Origin: Helicostylum pulchrum
Taxonomy: Eukaryota; Mucoromycota; Mucoromycetes; Mucorales; Mucoraceae
Reading direction: 5' to 3'
Length of the DNA: 64,000 nucleotides
Assembly: GCA_025677825.1 (NCBI GenBank)
Contig: JAIXMO010000047.1
Location: forward strand, 124,001 to 188,000
Part shown: positions 31,490 to 44,970 of the stretch, piece by piece
Layout of the letters: each line of letters opens with the position of its first letter
Numbering within the stretch: the first letter of the stretch is position 1
Notes under the pieces: generated by a model
The model's input: the letters and a program-made list of their open reading frames with translations, nothing else
Told to the model about the DNA's origin: nothing
Databases searched by the model: none
Program-made: the position numbers and the translations under genes

Positions 31490-32904
31490 TTATGATTGTT
31501 GATTAATTATAGCGTGATAATTCTCGGAATTACGCTTGAGAATGTCCAAGACAGGACCAAGAAGACGAGTAAATGCCTTCTTACCAAGTGTAGCACACTT
31601 GAGTCTACCATGTGCTACAACAGTAGCTGCTCTAGGGCTATCATTTAATAAAGCCAATTCTAGAAAAAAATTGATTTTAAAATTAAAGTTATAATAATAA
31701 TTATGTGTATAAAAAAATATTTACCACCAAAATAAGAACCTCTTTCCAATTGATTTACTTGATGTTGAACACCATCCGTATTAGTTTTTAATACAATAGC
31801 TTCACCAGATTCAATAATATAAAACTGGTCTCCTATATCACCCTGCTTTACAACCTCCTGTCCATCTTCAAAATAAACCGATTCCAAGGCATCAGCAATC
31901 TTGTGTTGTTCATAAGACTCGAGCGACTTTAACAAGCTTACTTCAGATAAAAAGATTTCATACATACGTCTCTTACGAGAAGTATTTTCCATCAAAATGG
32001 TTCTAAAAGTAATACGATCTAACGCCCAAAGCACGGAATCTGAGGTTGTAACGATTGTTGCAGCACGAGGTGCGTTGTACATTAAAGCAAGTTCACCGAA
32101 ACTGCCACCTGCCTCATAATTTGTAACTTTAGTTTCACCAATAAAGCAATCCAATGTACCTGACTCAACTACATAAAAATAATCTCCCACTCCTCCTTGT
32201 TCAATCACTGTCGTTTGGTTTGGAACGCGTTTTTCCGACATGGCATTAACAACATCCAAATATTGTTCTTCATCTAGGTTACGGAACAAGAAGTTGTTTC
32301 CAATACTAACTTTGATACGTTCCGCTTGTGCTTGCGATTTAGGAATAACAAGCTTGACAAAGTCTTGGTTGGCGCTGGGTGCCATAGACTCGGCACTAAC
32401 AGACGTACGTCTACCACGGTTATAGTTGGCAGGAGGTAAAGAAGGTAATGGTTCCGTTGAGAAATTATCATGCTCTTCATCATCTTCATCGTCTTCATCA
32501 TCTTCATCTTGGTCATCTTGAAGAATCATATGAGTGTCGCCCCAATTGATTGCTTGATGCTCGGTATGGTTCATTTGTTGAGTTTGTTGTTCACATAAAG
32601 GATGTAAATCACTAGCATTGGCTATTTTTTTTATTTTATTTTTGAAGAGTTAGTATATACTCACACAAAAAGAAAAAAAATATATATATATATATTTACT
32701 ATCAAACATTTGGTTGTTATTACTGTTATTGTTGTTTCTATGCGCGAAACGTTGTTCTTCGAGTTTACGAATAAAAAAATTGGAGCAGAACTGGAGAACA
32801 TCACCCGGTTGTTCATGACAATATTCATTATGTAAATCAGTCAAGAGTTGCGTATATTCATCAGCTTGAGGCGCAAATTCAAACGGTTGTTCGTCGGTTA
32901 TCAT
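31490..32904 (-). CDS. pkaR: cAMP-dependent protein kinase regulatory subunit
   Basis: Binds and inhibits the PKA catalytic subunit and releases it on cAMP binding; it links nutrient and morphogenesis signals in fungi. Minus-strand exons 32904-32700, 32621-31725 and 31659-31490 join in frame to 423 residues. An N-terminal RII-alpha-type dimerisation and docking region (residues ~15-55, [19 protein letters not shown]) is followed by a very acidic linker. The inhibitor site RRTSV is phosphorylatable, as in type II subunits. Two cyclic-nucleotide-binding domains follow, each with an intact phosphate-binding cassette ([15 protein letters not shown] and [15 protein letters not shown], the second formed across the last intron). 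All key residues are present, so the protein is likely functional. Confidence 0.95.
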
Positions 32905-35899
32905 TTTTTAAAAAGAAGTATATTTTTCTGTTAAAAAGAAAGAAGCAAAGTAAAAAAAATAAAATAAAGGCGTATTATAAATTAGTTGGGCGTATACAAT
33001 TGCAAGACCGCATTTTTTTTTTTTTTTTTATCGCTCAGTTGCGTCACGATATGATCTCTTCTCTACCACATCTCTCTCTTTCTATCGATAGTATGATTTA
33101 CTATGTCAAAGGACTCGTTTTTTATTTTAGAATAGTTACTTGATCTCGAGAATAAAGTTGTACTACTTAATATAATGGAAAGTTTTTACTTTTTTAAAAA
33201 AAAGAAATCGATCAGAAACGATGTAACAACAAATCAAAAGCCACTGGATCATGTCACTTGATATAAAAAAGATGTATCAGTTCCTTATTTCCTTTTCTCG
33301 AAGATCTACTAAGAGAAAAAAAAACACGTTTATATATCAACGCATATCTATAAAAAAAGAGAGACAATGAATATATATGTATATATTTTTTTTGTGCCTC
33401 AAGTAAAAGTACATGTACTTTTTTTTTTAAGGAGCATAGTTTTTCTTTTACGATAAAAAAAAGGGCGTAAGTTAGAGAGGTAACCCAAATATTTGGCAGT
33501 GGGCTTTGTATACTACAAACATTTAACTTGTATACTTTCAAGACACGAAATTTCTGAGTCGAAAAATAAAAATTTAACTTTTGAAATTCGGATAAAGTCT
33601 GTTTAGATCATGATCCCCAGGTTTGAAAGAGAACGAAACCTAGGATTGTGCTCGCGTCAAAAGATATTATCCCCGAAAATAAGACGGATTCCAAATCCTT
33701 TTCTAGCGTTGTTCCACTTTATTTATATTCTAACGTGCCACCAAGCTTAAATCGGTTAAACCTTTATTTTTGTGTTGTACTGTGTACATGATCTTCATGT
33801 AGAGTTATTTAATAACGACTTACTACTAAAAAAAAACATTTATGAAAGCTTTTTTTTTAATTACTTGGATCAGAAAAGAGGGAGGATTATTTCCCTTAGT
33901 GACAAGGAATATACTCTACATCCTAGTCGAGAAAAATAGCACTAGCAGCGAAAGTCTCGGGGTAAAGCTTGTTTTCTCTTTCTCTCGGACAGGAGCTACT
34001 TTTTAAATAGAGCTGCAGCCTTTATCACAAGTTTAAAGTCGTATACATTAATATATGTACACACAAGTGCCGCAAACATGTGTTTACTGATGATAGACCC
34101 CGTTCATATAATTTAATGAAAAAAAGCTTATCAATTGTGCTTTTAAAAAAATTAGCGCTGCTAAATATTTCCAGCATACATGAAAAATGACAGCTTATTA
34201 TTAAAGTGGCTTATAAAAGAAAGCGAAAAAACTTTTTTGGAATTATATTTTAAAATGGTTTTATTTAACATGACAGAAATTAAGAAAAAACTAATGAGAA
34301 CCAAAAAGTAGAGTCAAACTAAAAAATAAGGATAAGAGATTAATATACATGATAAAATCAATGTTTTTAAAATAAAAAATAAATTTTATATTCTCTTTTT
34401 TTTTTCAGTCTATGGAATTTTTTTCTTTCATCGGAGATCTCAAACTGAGCTGGGTTTAGTAGCATGATAGTTGTAGTTCATCAGATAAAAAAAAAGAGAC
34501 GTATAAAATCTATTTTTTATATATTGGAAGGGTGTTACTTACATTAATGTTTGTTAAAGAGGTAAAGAAAAAAAACTATTCTGTTGGCAGAATCTTGTAC
34601 GTTTTTATACCTTTTTTTTTTTTACGTCCCCCTTGTATAAAAAATTTTTACTGCTTTTTTAGTAGTCCCAAGACTGTCTTTTTTTTTTTTTTTTCCCAGA
34701 AAATTTAATTTTGACATCTTGTCAAACATGTTTCATTTGCCAATATGAGAAAGAAATGTATAGATAAACTTTATAGCATGTTACATTGTTAAAAGATTGT
34801 ATAATTTCAGTTTCTATAAACGAAAACTGAATCAATTAAATATTACGTATTCTCTCTTTTCGTTATTTATCTGGGACTGAAACTACTACAAAGAAATTTT
34901 TTTTTTGGAAACTTCTTTTACCGCGCAGAAAGTTCTGGAAGAACAATAGCACCGATTGCCTCAATACAATGCGAATTGAAAGAACTTTAGAAACTAAATA
35001 ATTCATCATTATTCAAAAAATCATAGTAGTTATTTAATCATTGTTTTTGTTTTTTGACATTGTCAGTTTACGCGAAATAAAATTATAAAAAAAAATAAAA
35101 AGAAAAAAAAAATGACATGATGGTTACACTTGGTATTTTTGAATGCTACTTCTTCCTAACTGACAAAATATAAGCGCTTTCGTTCATGGCTTCTATTACG
35201 ATCAAGCAATTAGTTGACGTAATGATGCGTTTGATTCAACTAGCTCTAGCTGTATTAAATAAAATATAGTAATACCTTGTCTTTAGCTATTCAGTACTTT
35301 CAGTATTCCTTTAAAGTTTTTCTAGTAAATGATCAATTGAATATTTAACTGCTATATTGATTTACATGTAATTATATATTCTACAGCATAATTAGTTTTT
35401 AATATCTAATATTCAAAGTACTTATTATTTTTTAAGCATTGTATTTTCTCTAGGATAACTTGTGTTGAGATTAGTTAAGTACCAGAAACGAATTTATTGC
35501 TACAATATATATAAAAAAAGACATATTGTTTATCTATTAAAATACTACCAAAGCAATATTGCTAGTGCTTACGTATATAGCAATCACTGCTAAAAAATAG
35601 TTCAGCGAGAAATCAAGCTGAATTCCTTTTTGAAAAAAAACCATGATAGCAAAGTACCCTTTTATACGCCTCTAATCTATCTAAAATAACGACACCACAA
35701 ATAAATACAGTAGCGGCTCTATTTAAGGGTGGCCGAAATCTGGAAGAAATCCACCCTTATATTAAAGAATTATACACAAGTATTTTTTTTTTTTTTTGGT
35801 GCTTATTCCAAGTGGTGACAATATAGTTCTCTGATACATCTATAAATAACCAACGACTCATAAGTAATGTAATCAGAAGTAAATAGTCCGAGTATACTT
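32905..35899. other. Gene-poor AT-rich region
   Basis: About 3 kb without a supported gene, only homopolymers and short frames. One patch at about 34925-35025 resembles the coding sequence of tandem-family unit A around its CELKLASETK region and may be a relic. A 45-bp motif at 35708-35753 (CAGTAGCGGCTC, then GGTGGCCGAAATCTGG) recurs at 36989-37034. Confidence 0.4.
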
Positions 35900-38473
35900 A
35901 TTACCAAGCTATTTAACGAGTAAAAAAAATGCTACCTACCCGTTAAGAAAATGGCTCGAGCAAAAAAAAAATTCACTATGTTTACGCCAGGCTATATTAA
36001 TAACAAAGGTATCATTAAAAAGAACCACGTATATTTTATATAGTTACACTCTTCACTGTACAATTACCTTTTATTTGTAACACATTTGGTCTCGACAATT
36101 CACATGAGCAGTTCTATAAGATTACCAGCAACTTTTTAAAGAAAAATTAAACTCAAAGTTTGAGAAAGGGTTAAAAGCTTTTATTTATAATAATGAAGGA
36201 TGAAAAAATATATAAAGTAATGAATTGTATATAAATTTTCATCAAGTTTTTGTGTAAATGAAAAAAGTAAAGTGCATGAAATTTGTAAAAGAAAAGAGGA
36301 AGAAAGGTGATTTATCTATTCTAAAAAAAAAAATGACTGAATAAATACATCTTGCACTGATAAAATTGGTGGTTACTTTTGACTGATATGTTCTATTTAA
36401 TCATGCAAGAAATTCAGAAAAATTAGAGCGTGTAACAAAAAAGCGAATTGGACGTTTTCACATTATAGCACATTAATGTTTAAATAACTCCTGGCTCTTT
36501 GATGCCTGTCGTTTATTGGAGAGAGGCCGAAAATAAACATCATATTTCTAATACGAATTTAATTCGACAATTCCCAATCGAATTACCAATTTTAAAAGTA
36601 AATAAATAAAAAAAAGATTACTGAAAGAAAAGAATTTATAAAAAAAGATCAAGTATTCTTCATCAGAAAAGAAATCTTCTTTTTTAAAAGGGGGTTTTAT
36701 CGTTTCACAAATAACAAAGAATGCTTTTTTTTAAGTCTACTGCTATAAACACTCAAAAAAAAAAAAGTAGACCAGACTTTATAATTACTTAAAAAAAAAA
36801 AATCTTTTCATACAAAAGCCAAACCTAATAGCTTTGAGAATAATTTTGTCTTTTTTTTTTAATAAGTACAACAATATATATCTTTAGTAAAATAAATAAA
36901 CACTTGTAAGAGCCCGGTCCCTAAGAAGACCGTTATTTAAACAACGTGTTTCAGTTACCTTTTCAATTGTGAAGTCTGCACCTGGTACAGTAGCAGCTCT
37001 ATTCAAGGGTAGCCGAAATCTGGAAGAAATCCAGTGGATAATTACTGCTAAAGAAAAAAAGCTCACTGAGATACCTGAGCTTAAATAATCGCTCACATAA
37101 AAAATCACTACTTAAATTAGCAGTTATAATAAATATTGGTTTTTATTTTTTAAAGAAACAGGAAATGTTTTTTGGACCCAAGTTTTATAATACAACATTG
37201 TTGTTTTAACTATATCTTTGATAAAAAAAAAATTGAAAACGAACTTTTTTGTTTTTTTTTTCGATTTTCATTTTTTGGGGTCAACCCCTTTTGTGTTTTT
37301 GTGGTTGTTTTATAATTACTCCGGATCCAATTTGCCTATCTTTGTGAAAAAAACGTGCATAATATTAAGCTTGTTTAGAAGCTTTTAATCCATATTAAAT
37401 CATACTTTTAATGCAAAAACTGAAGGAGTAATCGCTGTTTTAGACCTTTTTTTTTTGGATAAAAAAATACACTTTTTTAGTGTAACATCGTGTAACCATT
37501 TTCAGAGCTTCGCGATTACATAAAATGTAGTTTTTTATGACCGTGTTTAGTTATAGCACTGAATGTAGATATTTAAAAACTATATATTGGATGTTTATAA
37601 ATAAAAGTGCTACATCTAAAACTGGGCGAGAAAACGCGCTTTAAAGAAATCGTTATTTTAAGGACCGCTTTACTCAAATTTTAGCAAAAAACAAACGTCT
37701 AAAACAGTGAATACTCGTTCAATTTTTTATTAAAAATATAATTTTAAATAAATTAAATGCGCCTAAAAGAGTACTGTTGCATCCATGTTTTTTCCACAAA
37801 GTTAGGCAAGTTGGATCCGAGGTAAATATAAAATAACCACAAAAAGACAAAAGGGGTTGACCTCCCAAAATGGCCAAAAATCATCAAAAATGATTGACTG
37901 AAGAAAAAAATAAAAAATCGAGACAAATATATAACAACATGCAGTTTTCAATTTTGTTATTAAATAAAACATCCTAAGGAGTAACTTTCACTAAGTAACC
38001 TAAAAAAAAGAATCATTTCCTGATGTTTAATCATACAAAGAAAACACTTTATTTCGATCACCGAAAAATGTCCTTTTTTAGAAGTTACTTCTAAACCTTC
38101 ACTTAAAAACACGCGTTTTTAAGAAGATAATGGACAGGCAATAATGGATTATTATACTTTAGATAGTTCTTGAAATTTTCTAAGTGATTGTACAAAAAAA
38201 AAAATACGGTGTGTATCATTTTCTATAAGAGCTCAAACATTACAATTATATTAATTTCTATTAATTTTTTTTTTTTACTGTTAATTAAAAATTTGAAAAG
38301 CTGTTTATTAGAATACCACATAAGAATACATTTACAAACTACGAGGAATGATACATAGGACTTAAAAGACCCTTTGTGTTCGCTTTATTTGGTTTATACT
38401 GCATTTATTTCCAATCTTTCACTACTTAGCAACCGTCTGTATTTAATTACATTTTTTAGTTAATTTTCTACAG
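35900..38473. repeat. Dispersed fold-back repeat, copy A (with an ~0.8-kb insertion)
   Basis: Collinear with copy B at 60370-62146 and in the same orientation. Shared words include GTCTCGACAATTCA, AATTTTCATCAAGTTTTTG, GCTCACTGAGATACCTGAG, TCAACCCCTTTTGTGTTTT (TCAACCCTTTTTGTGTTTT in copy B), TTCAGAGCTTCGCGATTACAT, GAGAAAACGCGCTTTAAAGA and TAGAAGTTACTTCTAAACC. Relative to copy B, about 36260-37050 is extra. Inside lies a long imperfect inverted repeat: the left arm near 37160-37460 and the right arm near 37690-38030 pair around GGTCAACCCCTTTTG/CAAAAGGGGTTGACC and GGATCCAA/TTGGATCC. There is no coding capacity beyond short shared frames. I interpret it as a non-autonomous, foldback-type mobile element. 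Confidence 0.7.
37255..37870. repeat. Inverted-repeat core of repeat copy A
   Basis: The best-paired part of the fold-back. The left arm is at about 37278-37340 (GGTCAACCCC, then GTGGTTGTTTTATAATTACTCC, GGATCCAATTTGCCTA). The right arm is at about 37800-37866 and reads as its near reverse complement (TAGGCAAGTTGGATCCGAGG, then AAATAACCACAAAAAGACAA and GGGGTTGACC). About 460 bp separates the arms. Confidence 0.7.
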
Positions 38474-39056
38474 ATTCATTGCTGATACACACTCCATTCA
38501 AGTTTAAATTTATTGTAAATCAAACAGCGATAAGGACCCAAGACTTCCTGGAGAAATCCACTCTAGAATAGAGTCTACATCAAAAGGAATAAAAGCAATA
38601 ATTTGATTTCTAGTATTTAATAATAAAGTTAGTAGCAATAAAAAAGAAAAACAGTTCTTGTTTTTAACAAAATGCAGCTTTTAATTTTTCCAAAAAAAAA
38701 AAAGGGGACATACATAGGAGCTACCTGATGTTAACAGGTATGCCAAATGTATAAAGCATAACAGCGTAGCGTTTGTTGATACAAGTGTTGTCCAAGATGA
38801 GCAAACTAATAGCAAAAGAGCCATATAGGAAGGGGTAAAAAAATATATATATGTATGCTGGTGACGGTTTACCTCCCAAAAAGGCTCTCTCTCCCACTTC
38901 GGCGATTGTATTATTTCGAGAAAAGCTTACAAAAAAAAAAAAAAATGCATAATATAAACACGAGAAAAAACCAAACTTTAACTTTTTAATGTTTTTATTG
39001 TTATTATTTCTTTTTTTTGATGGTTAAAAAATAGGATAAAGAAGAAAGGACGTTTT
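38474..39056. other. Intergenic, no gene seen
   Basis: AT-rich spacer between the repeat and the RPS26 gene. A short stretch near 38550 (TCCTGGAGAAATCCACTCTAGAATAGAG) partly resembles the 45-bp motif seen at 35708 and 36989. There are no coding signals. Confidence 0.35.
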
Positions 39057-39681
39057 TTAAGCCTTTTGAGCTCTGAATCTAGGAGGAGGAAGACGGTTCT
39101 TACGGTTAACAGCGGAACGAACACGGACGACACGAGCATGAATAGCGCAAGAGATACAATAATGGAGCTTGACGTACAACTTGGGGATAGCATATTCCTC
39201 ATAGATAGAAGCTTCCTGAAGATCACGGACGGCAGCAGCTTCTACCATGTTACGGATAGTGAAACGCTTAATAGCCTTATCCTTGGGAACACAACGGAAA
39301 CAGTTGACACAACGAACAACCTTGTTGTGACCACGACCGTGCTTGTTACGTCCGTTATTTCTTCTTTTACAGGTCTAAAAGTGAAGAAATATTAATTTTA
39401 TTTCTTATTTTTTTTTTCGTTAACGTAAAAAAATATATATATATATTCGGTTGCGGGAACGATGGACATGAAATTATATAAGATTTCCCCCCCTCATTAA
39501 CATAGTTTTTTTTTTACGAAAAAAAAAAGGGGAAGAAGGTTGTATCGAAACTAGAATTTATCCACTTAAATAACGCATCCATCCATCCAAAAAAAAAAAA
39601 AAAGTTCAATTCCATCCATCCATCGTTTTTTTTTTAACTGCTTCTTTTTGTCTATACTACACGGAATCCTTCACTTACCAT
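39057..39681 (-). CDS. RPS26: 40S ribosomal protein S26 (eS26)
   Basis: Small-subunit ribosomal protein at the mRNA exit region. Exon 1 (39681-39679) is just the start codon, followed directly by a strong donor (ATG|GTAAGTG). Exon 2 is 39374-39057, giving 106 residues, the usual size. Conserved features are [14 protein letters not shown], the zinc-binding pairs CVNCFRC and [34 protein letters not shown] and [13 protein letters not shown]. The 304-nt intron has no C/D-box or other small RNA that I can see. A start-codon exon is common among fungal ribosomal protein genes. The choice is supported because no in-frame ATG lies just upstream of exon 2. Confidence 0.92.
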
Positions 39682-39948
39682 ATTATACGATTAAAGATTT
39701 CTGAGAGAGAAGGCTATGCAGCGTTTAGACCATTCTTTTTGACAATGAACCGGATTCTCAAAGTCACTTTGTAAGCGGATATTTAATATCTGAGCTATTT
39801 TTTTTAAAAATTTTGACAGGTTTGAGTAAATTAAAAAAAAAAGTGATTTATTGAAATAAATAAATTAAAAAAAAAAAAGGAAATATATAGTGAGTATGAA
39901 GAATATGAAATAAAAAGTCTAAAGAAAATGGGGTGGTTTTTTTTATGA

Positions 39949-42900
39949 TTACGATTGCTCTTTTTTATCTTTGGCAATGGCGAGTAATTCAGCGTATTCA
40001 CCAGATCGAATACACATTTGTTGGAAGATACTACCTTCTCTGGTCATTAAATCGTAAGGCGCATCAAATTCCTTCACTTCACCTTGATCCAAAACCAAGA
40101 TACGATCATAATCGGCAACAGTACGAATACGATGAGCAATACAAAGTAAAGAAGAGTTATTGAATTCAGTACGAATAGTTTGTTGAATCTTATGATCGGT
40201 ATCAAAATCGACAGAAGAGGTAGCTTCATCCATAATAATCAATGTCGATTTCTTAACCAATGCACGAGCCAACGCAATCAATTGACGTTGACCTTGAGAC
40301 CAATTACTTCCGTTTTCACTAACAGGAGAAGAAAGACTAATGTTCTCAACAGAAGAACCATTAGAGGAACGAATACTACCATTAGAATTTTGACTATCGA
40401 CTAAATGAGAACGCTTTAAGGCAGCCCAAAGGTCAACATCATCATGTTGATCAAAGGGATCCAAGTTACTACGAAGTGTACCAGAGAAAAGAACAGGATC
40501 TTGGGGAATAATAGTTAATCTGGAACGAAGTACATCGAGACCAATCGTGTGAATATCAACACCGTCAATTTCAATACTACCCTTGGTAGGATCCATAAAT
40601 CTAAAGATGGATAAAGCCAAAGTGGATTTACCGGAACCGGTACGACCTACAATACCGACCTTCTCACGAGGGTTGATCTTGAAAGAGACTTCACGAAGTA
40701 CAGGAGGGTTTTCAGGAGCATATTGCATTACTAAATCCTTTACTTCCATAGCACCATGTTGAGGCCAGTCAGCAGCAGGTTCAGTTTCAGCGATATGAGT
40801 AGGTGGCTCTTCTTCAACATCAAGGTATTCATGAACACGTTCAATAGCATTCATATTCATTTCATTAGCGGCGTACATACGTACGACCCAAAGCACATTA
40901 TGAGTGAAAGTCAAGGAGTAACTAAGAGAAAGACCAGCTAACCCGGGGTTAATCCAATCACGAGCCAAGACCAACACAAAACCAGTACAGAAACCAACAA
41001 ACGCGCCTAAAACATCTACACGACAATGAAGCCAACGGTTGGTGGCCCACATCCATAAGAAAGGTCTGTTATTGCAATCAATCTTGTTATGATTGTCATT
41101 AATAAATCTGTATTGAGCTCCAAACGCACGAATCGTGGCAACACCGTTCACACTTTCGTTGAATTGAACATAGATGGGACTACGAGAGACAGAGTTTAAT
41201 CGTTTAAGATCACGAGAGGTTTGAAGGTAGTATGAACCGATGGCACAGAACATAAAGGCAATAACGACACCAGGTACAAGGAAAGCAGGTGTGACACTAG
41301 AGACCAATATAACAACACAAATAGTAGCAATGACAGAGTACAATAAGAAGGAGAGAGAAGGACCAACTTCTTGATCGATAGTGGCTAAATCAGCAGAGAA
41401 TCGATTGACAATACGACCTAAAGGAGTAGTATCATAGAAGCGAACCTTGGCACGAAGAATACGGTCAAGAAGCTGAGAATGGATTCTTTTGGAAGCTTTT
41501 AAGGAACCATGAAACAGAATAAAAATACGAAGAGAGGTCATAACTAAAGCAACACAACCAATCAAGAAGTAAACACCCAAGTAATACGTAACATCAACCT
41601 CTTGTTCCTTGAATGCTTCAACAGCGCGGAAAATAGGTTGAGTATAGATACTCAATAAGTTATTTTGACCCAAGATAGAATATGCTGTATTAGATACAGA
41701 AAAGACACCGACAGCTTCAGAAGAAACATTAGTTAAAGAGTGTTTACCATCGCCGTAAGCGGCAGACCAAACCTTGATCCAATAATCTTGACCCAAGACA
41801 CAAGCTTGAGCTAAACAAAAGAAGACAATAACAACAATCCAGAATTTGTAACCACCGGAAGCATCAATATAAGTTTTATAAACAAACCAAGAGACACCAC
41901 CTTCAGCACGTTCTTCTTCCTTTGTCAATTTACCACCATTAGCATCAGCATTTGTAGATTTCTTAACCATGTTCTTGGGTACAGTAGGAATAGGACCTTC
42001 AACAGCTGCCTCTTCAGCAGTGACAACCTTTGCTTCTTCAGCCTTATTGAGTTCTTCACCAAGCGCACCAGACTTTAATAAGGCCTTGGGGCTACCTGCC
42101 TCAATAACCTCGCCATCCTTCATAGCCACAATATAAGCGGCACCAGAGAGACAGAGACCAACATGATGAGTGACCAAAATAACAGTTCTATGCTTCATCA
42201 AATCACCAGTCAAACAATTCTCATAAAGATGTTTAGCAGTATGAGCATCAACAGCACTAAGACAATCATCCAAAATAACAGTAGTAGCTTGAGAATAAAC
42301 AGCACGAGCAATAGCAACACGTTGCTTTTGTCCACCACTTAAGGTAATACCCTTTTCACCTACTTCAGTAGCATCACCAAATTCAAGAATATCAAGATCA
42401 CGAGTTAATGCGGTCATATAAAGTACGTTCTCATAACGATCTTCATCAAAGGGCAAACCAAATAAAATGTTGTCACGGATACTACAGTTTTGAAGCCAAG
42501 CGGTTTGAGCGACATAAGCAACACCAGAGACAGCGCCACCAAGAGGACTATGCTTGTTGGGAATAGTTCTAGGTAAGATAGCTTGACCAGACAAACAATG
42601 CGTTTCACCTAATAAACTACATAATAAAGTGGTCTTACCGGATCCTGTAGGACCACAAACAATCGATAACTTTCCCATGGGGAAATTAAGGTTCAAGTTC
42701 TTGACTGAAGGTTTGTTATAACCGTCGGCATGACTATCCCAACTAAAACTAGCGTTATCGATAAATCCAAGTGAAGTTTCAGTGCTGCTAGTACTTTGAA
42801 CAGGAAGTTTAACTTCATCTTCATCCAAGAACTTTTCAATACGTTTAACCGAGACATTAGCTTGCAACAACATGGACATCAAAAGAGGGAATTCGTCAAG

Positions 42901-44970
42901 AGCACCACGGAAGGTATTGAATAAAGCCAACGCAGTGAAAGCGATAGAAGCAGTTAAAGTATTGTTTTCAGTATAGACGTAGAAGACAGTGACCATGATT
43001 AAGATGGGAATAAAGAACCAAGCGTTGATCATCCACATAAACATCATCAAACGAGATCGAATTGCAGTCAATTCGTTTTCTCTGGCCTTAATAATACGTT
43101 TCTTAAATTCACTTTCCCAAGCAAAGAATTTAACAATACGAATAGCAGATAATAATTCGTTCATCAATTTAAGACGCTTATCGGTAGCAGCCATGACTGA
43201 CGCATGAAGCGATTCGAAGCGAGAACCGACAAAGTAAGTAACGGGTTGACACAAGACCATAACCAAAACACCCCAAAGAGCAGCATTACCCAAAAGTTTA
43301 TACAAACTCCAAATACTAAGCACAATTTGAATGGGATAACTGTAGACGTAAAAGATATATGCAACAATCTCTGCCAACTTTTGAGCATCAACCGATAACA
43401 AATTGTTGACGTTACCCTTGGCCTCCTTTTTATCCTTTTCGGTTTCCTCTTCTACTTCAGTATTTTTGGTGGATCCACTTTCATCACGACGACGAAGAGA
43501 CTTTGAGAATACTTCACCAATAACAATGGATTGAATACGAATACCGAGTGTACGACCAATATAAAGACCTTGTTGCAATAAAAGAGATTGGGCAGAGTTG
43601 GTAACAAATAAACCGAGCACGTAAAAGAAAGCAGTAGAGACTGGTTCACCGTTTGAGTTTTCAATATATTTGATAATCTTGTTTAAAAAGAAGGGAGGTC
43701 CAAAGATAAGTACAGACCAACCTAAACAGTACAATGTTTGCACAAATAATGGCCAACTGTAGGTTTTAAGAAGGGTGGGAATCATACGTGTAGATGTTTT
43801 ATGTTGGTTGAATTCAATAAGAGTATGCTTGGCTCTGTTGTTGGCAGGTAATTCGATCAAATCCTTGTCATCTAATGTACGCTTGTAACCTTCCTTCATC
43901 ATGATGTTGACCCAACTAAACATAAATTTAGAATAAAGTGATGCCCAATTTTCACCTGACATAACACGACCCTATTACGTAAAAGATTAGTATATTTATC
44001 TAGACTTTGAGGCTTTTTTTTTTCTTCTTCACTTACGGATTCAGTAATGACAGGTTCAGGAGGAGCGAGACGAGTTTCATTGATAACGATAACGATCAAA
44101 ATAAGATCGAGTAAAGCAGCACAAGCGGCAACATGATAACCCATTCCAGCCTTATCCAAAATATAAAAAGATCTAACATCAACAATACAAACCAAAAAGT
44201 CAACAAGGTATAAAATGTTCAGTTGATCACAGATAGTATTTGAAAGTTGGTTAGATTGAGAGGACAAGTAAACATTGAAGACGGATAAGATCAAGGAGTA
44301 TGCCTACATCATCATTAAAAAAAAAATAAAAAATTAGTACACGTAATCTGATAAGATAAATAATCTAATTTTACCCAAAAGGCAACATGTGTGCCATATG
44401 CTACTAAAACATCAGATTTGCTAGACTCATTTTGGGAGAAATTGTATTGATGGTTCAGGACTTTTTGAATCACGCAAACAAATAAACCAAGTTGAGCCAA
44501 AGAAAATAACACTCTTGATATATTGTAAATAGTCCAGCGAGAGCATTTAATTTCAATATCCATAGTAATAGTTTCATCAGAAGCTGAATCAGCAGAGGCA
44601 TTGTTGATTGTTCCTGTGGCTCCGTAGTAAGCATTGGAGATAGGAAGTGTATTGGCCTTATTGATAAGAGGTGCGTAACCTGGTCTTTGAGATTTATAAT
44701 ATTTTACGCTTGCAATGGAAATGATTGCCATTGACCATGCTAGAATGACCATTAAAAGGAAGCCGTCAATTACTCTAATGGTTTTTATTTTTGTCATTAG
44801 CACATGTGTATTATTTTTTAAAAATAAATAAATAAATACTAACGTTTCCCTAAAGCATGGAACGAAATCATCATTTATCCACGGTTGCTATTAAAAAATA
44901 CAATAAGAATCCAATTGAAGTTTATATCTTGTCTTTTTTCACTTACGGATAAACTACAATGATTCTTCAT
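39949..44970 (-). CDS. MRP/ABCC-type multidrug transporter
   Basis: Full-length ABC exporter for glutathione conjugates or other organic anions, probably in the vacuolar or plasma membrane. Minus-strand exons 44970-44947, 44887-44844, 44774-44375, 44303-44037 and 43971-39949 join in frame to 1585 residues. The N terminus has the extra TMD0 of long MRPs (WINDDFVPCFRETVIDGF). TMD1 leads to NBD1 (Walker A GPTGSGKTTLL near residue 689, signature LSGGQKQRV, Walker B VILDDCLSAVD). TMD2 leads to NBD2 (Walker A GRTGSGKSTLA near 1354, Walker B LIIMDEATSSVD). The NBD2 signature is WSQGQ instead of the more usual LSVGQ. The substrate cannot be inferred. The first two exons are short and were set by splice phase and the family's N-terminal motif. 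Confidence 0.93.

Noticed and set aside
33254..33541. 95-codon minus-strand frame
   Set aside because: Lys/Phe/Tyr-rich translation typical of AT-rich noncoding DNA.
36884..37108. Short minus-strand frame also present in the other repeat copy (60609-60803)
   Set aside because: Similarity is explained by the dispersed repeat. The two frames diverge after about 20 codons and have no coding signature.
39375..39678. Possible small nucleolar RNA inside the RPS26 intron
   Set aside because: No C box (TGATGA) with a paired D box was found. The GGATGGATGG words are simple tandem repeats.
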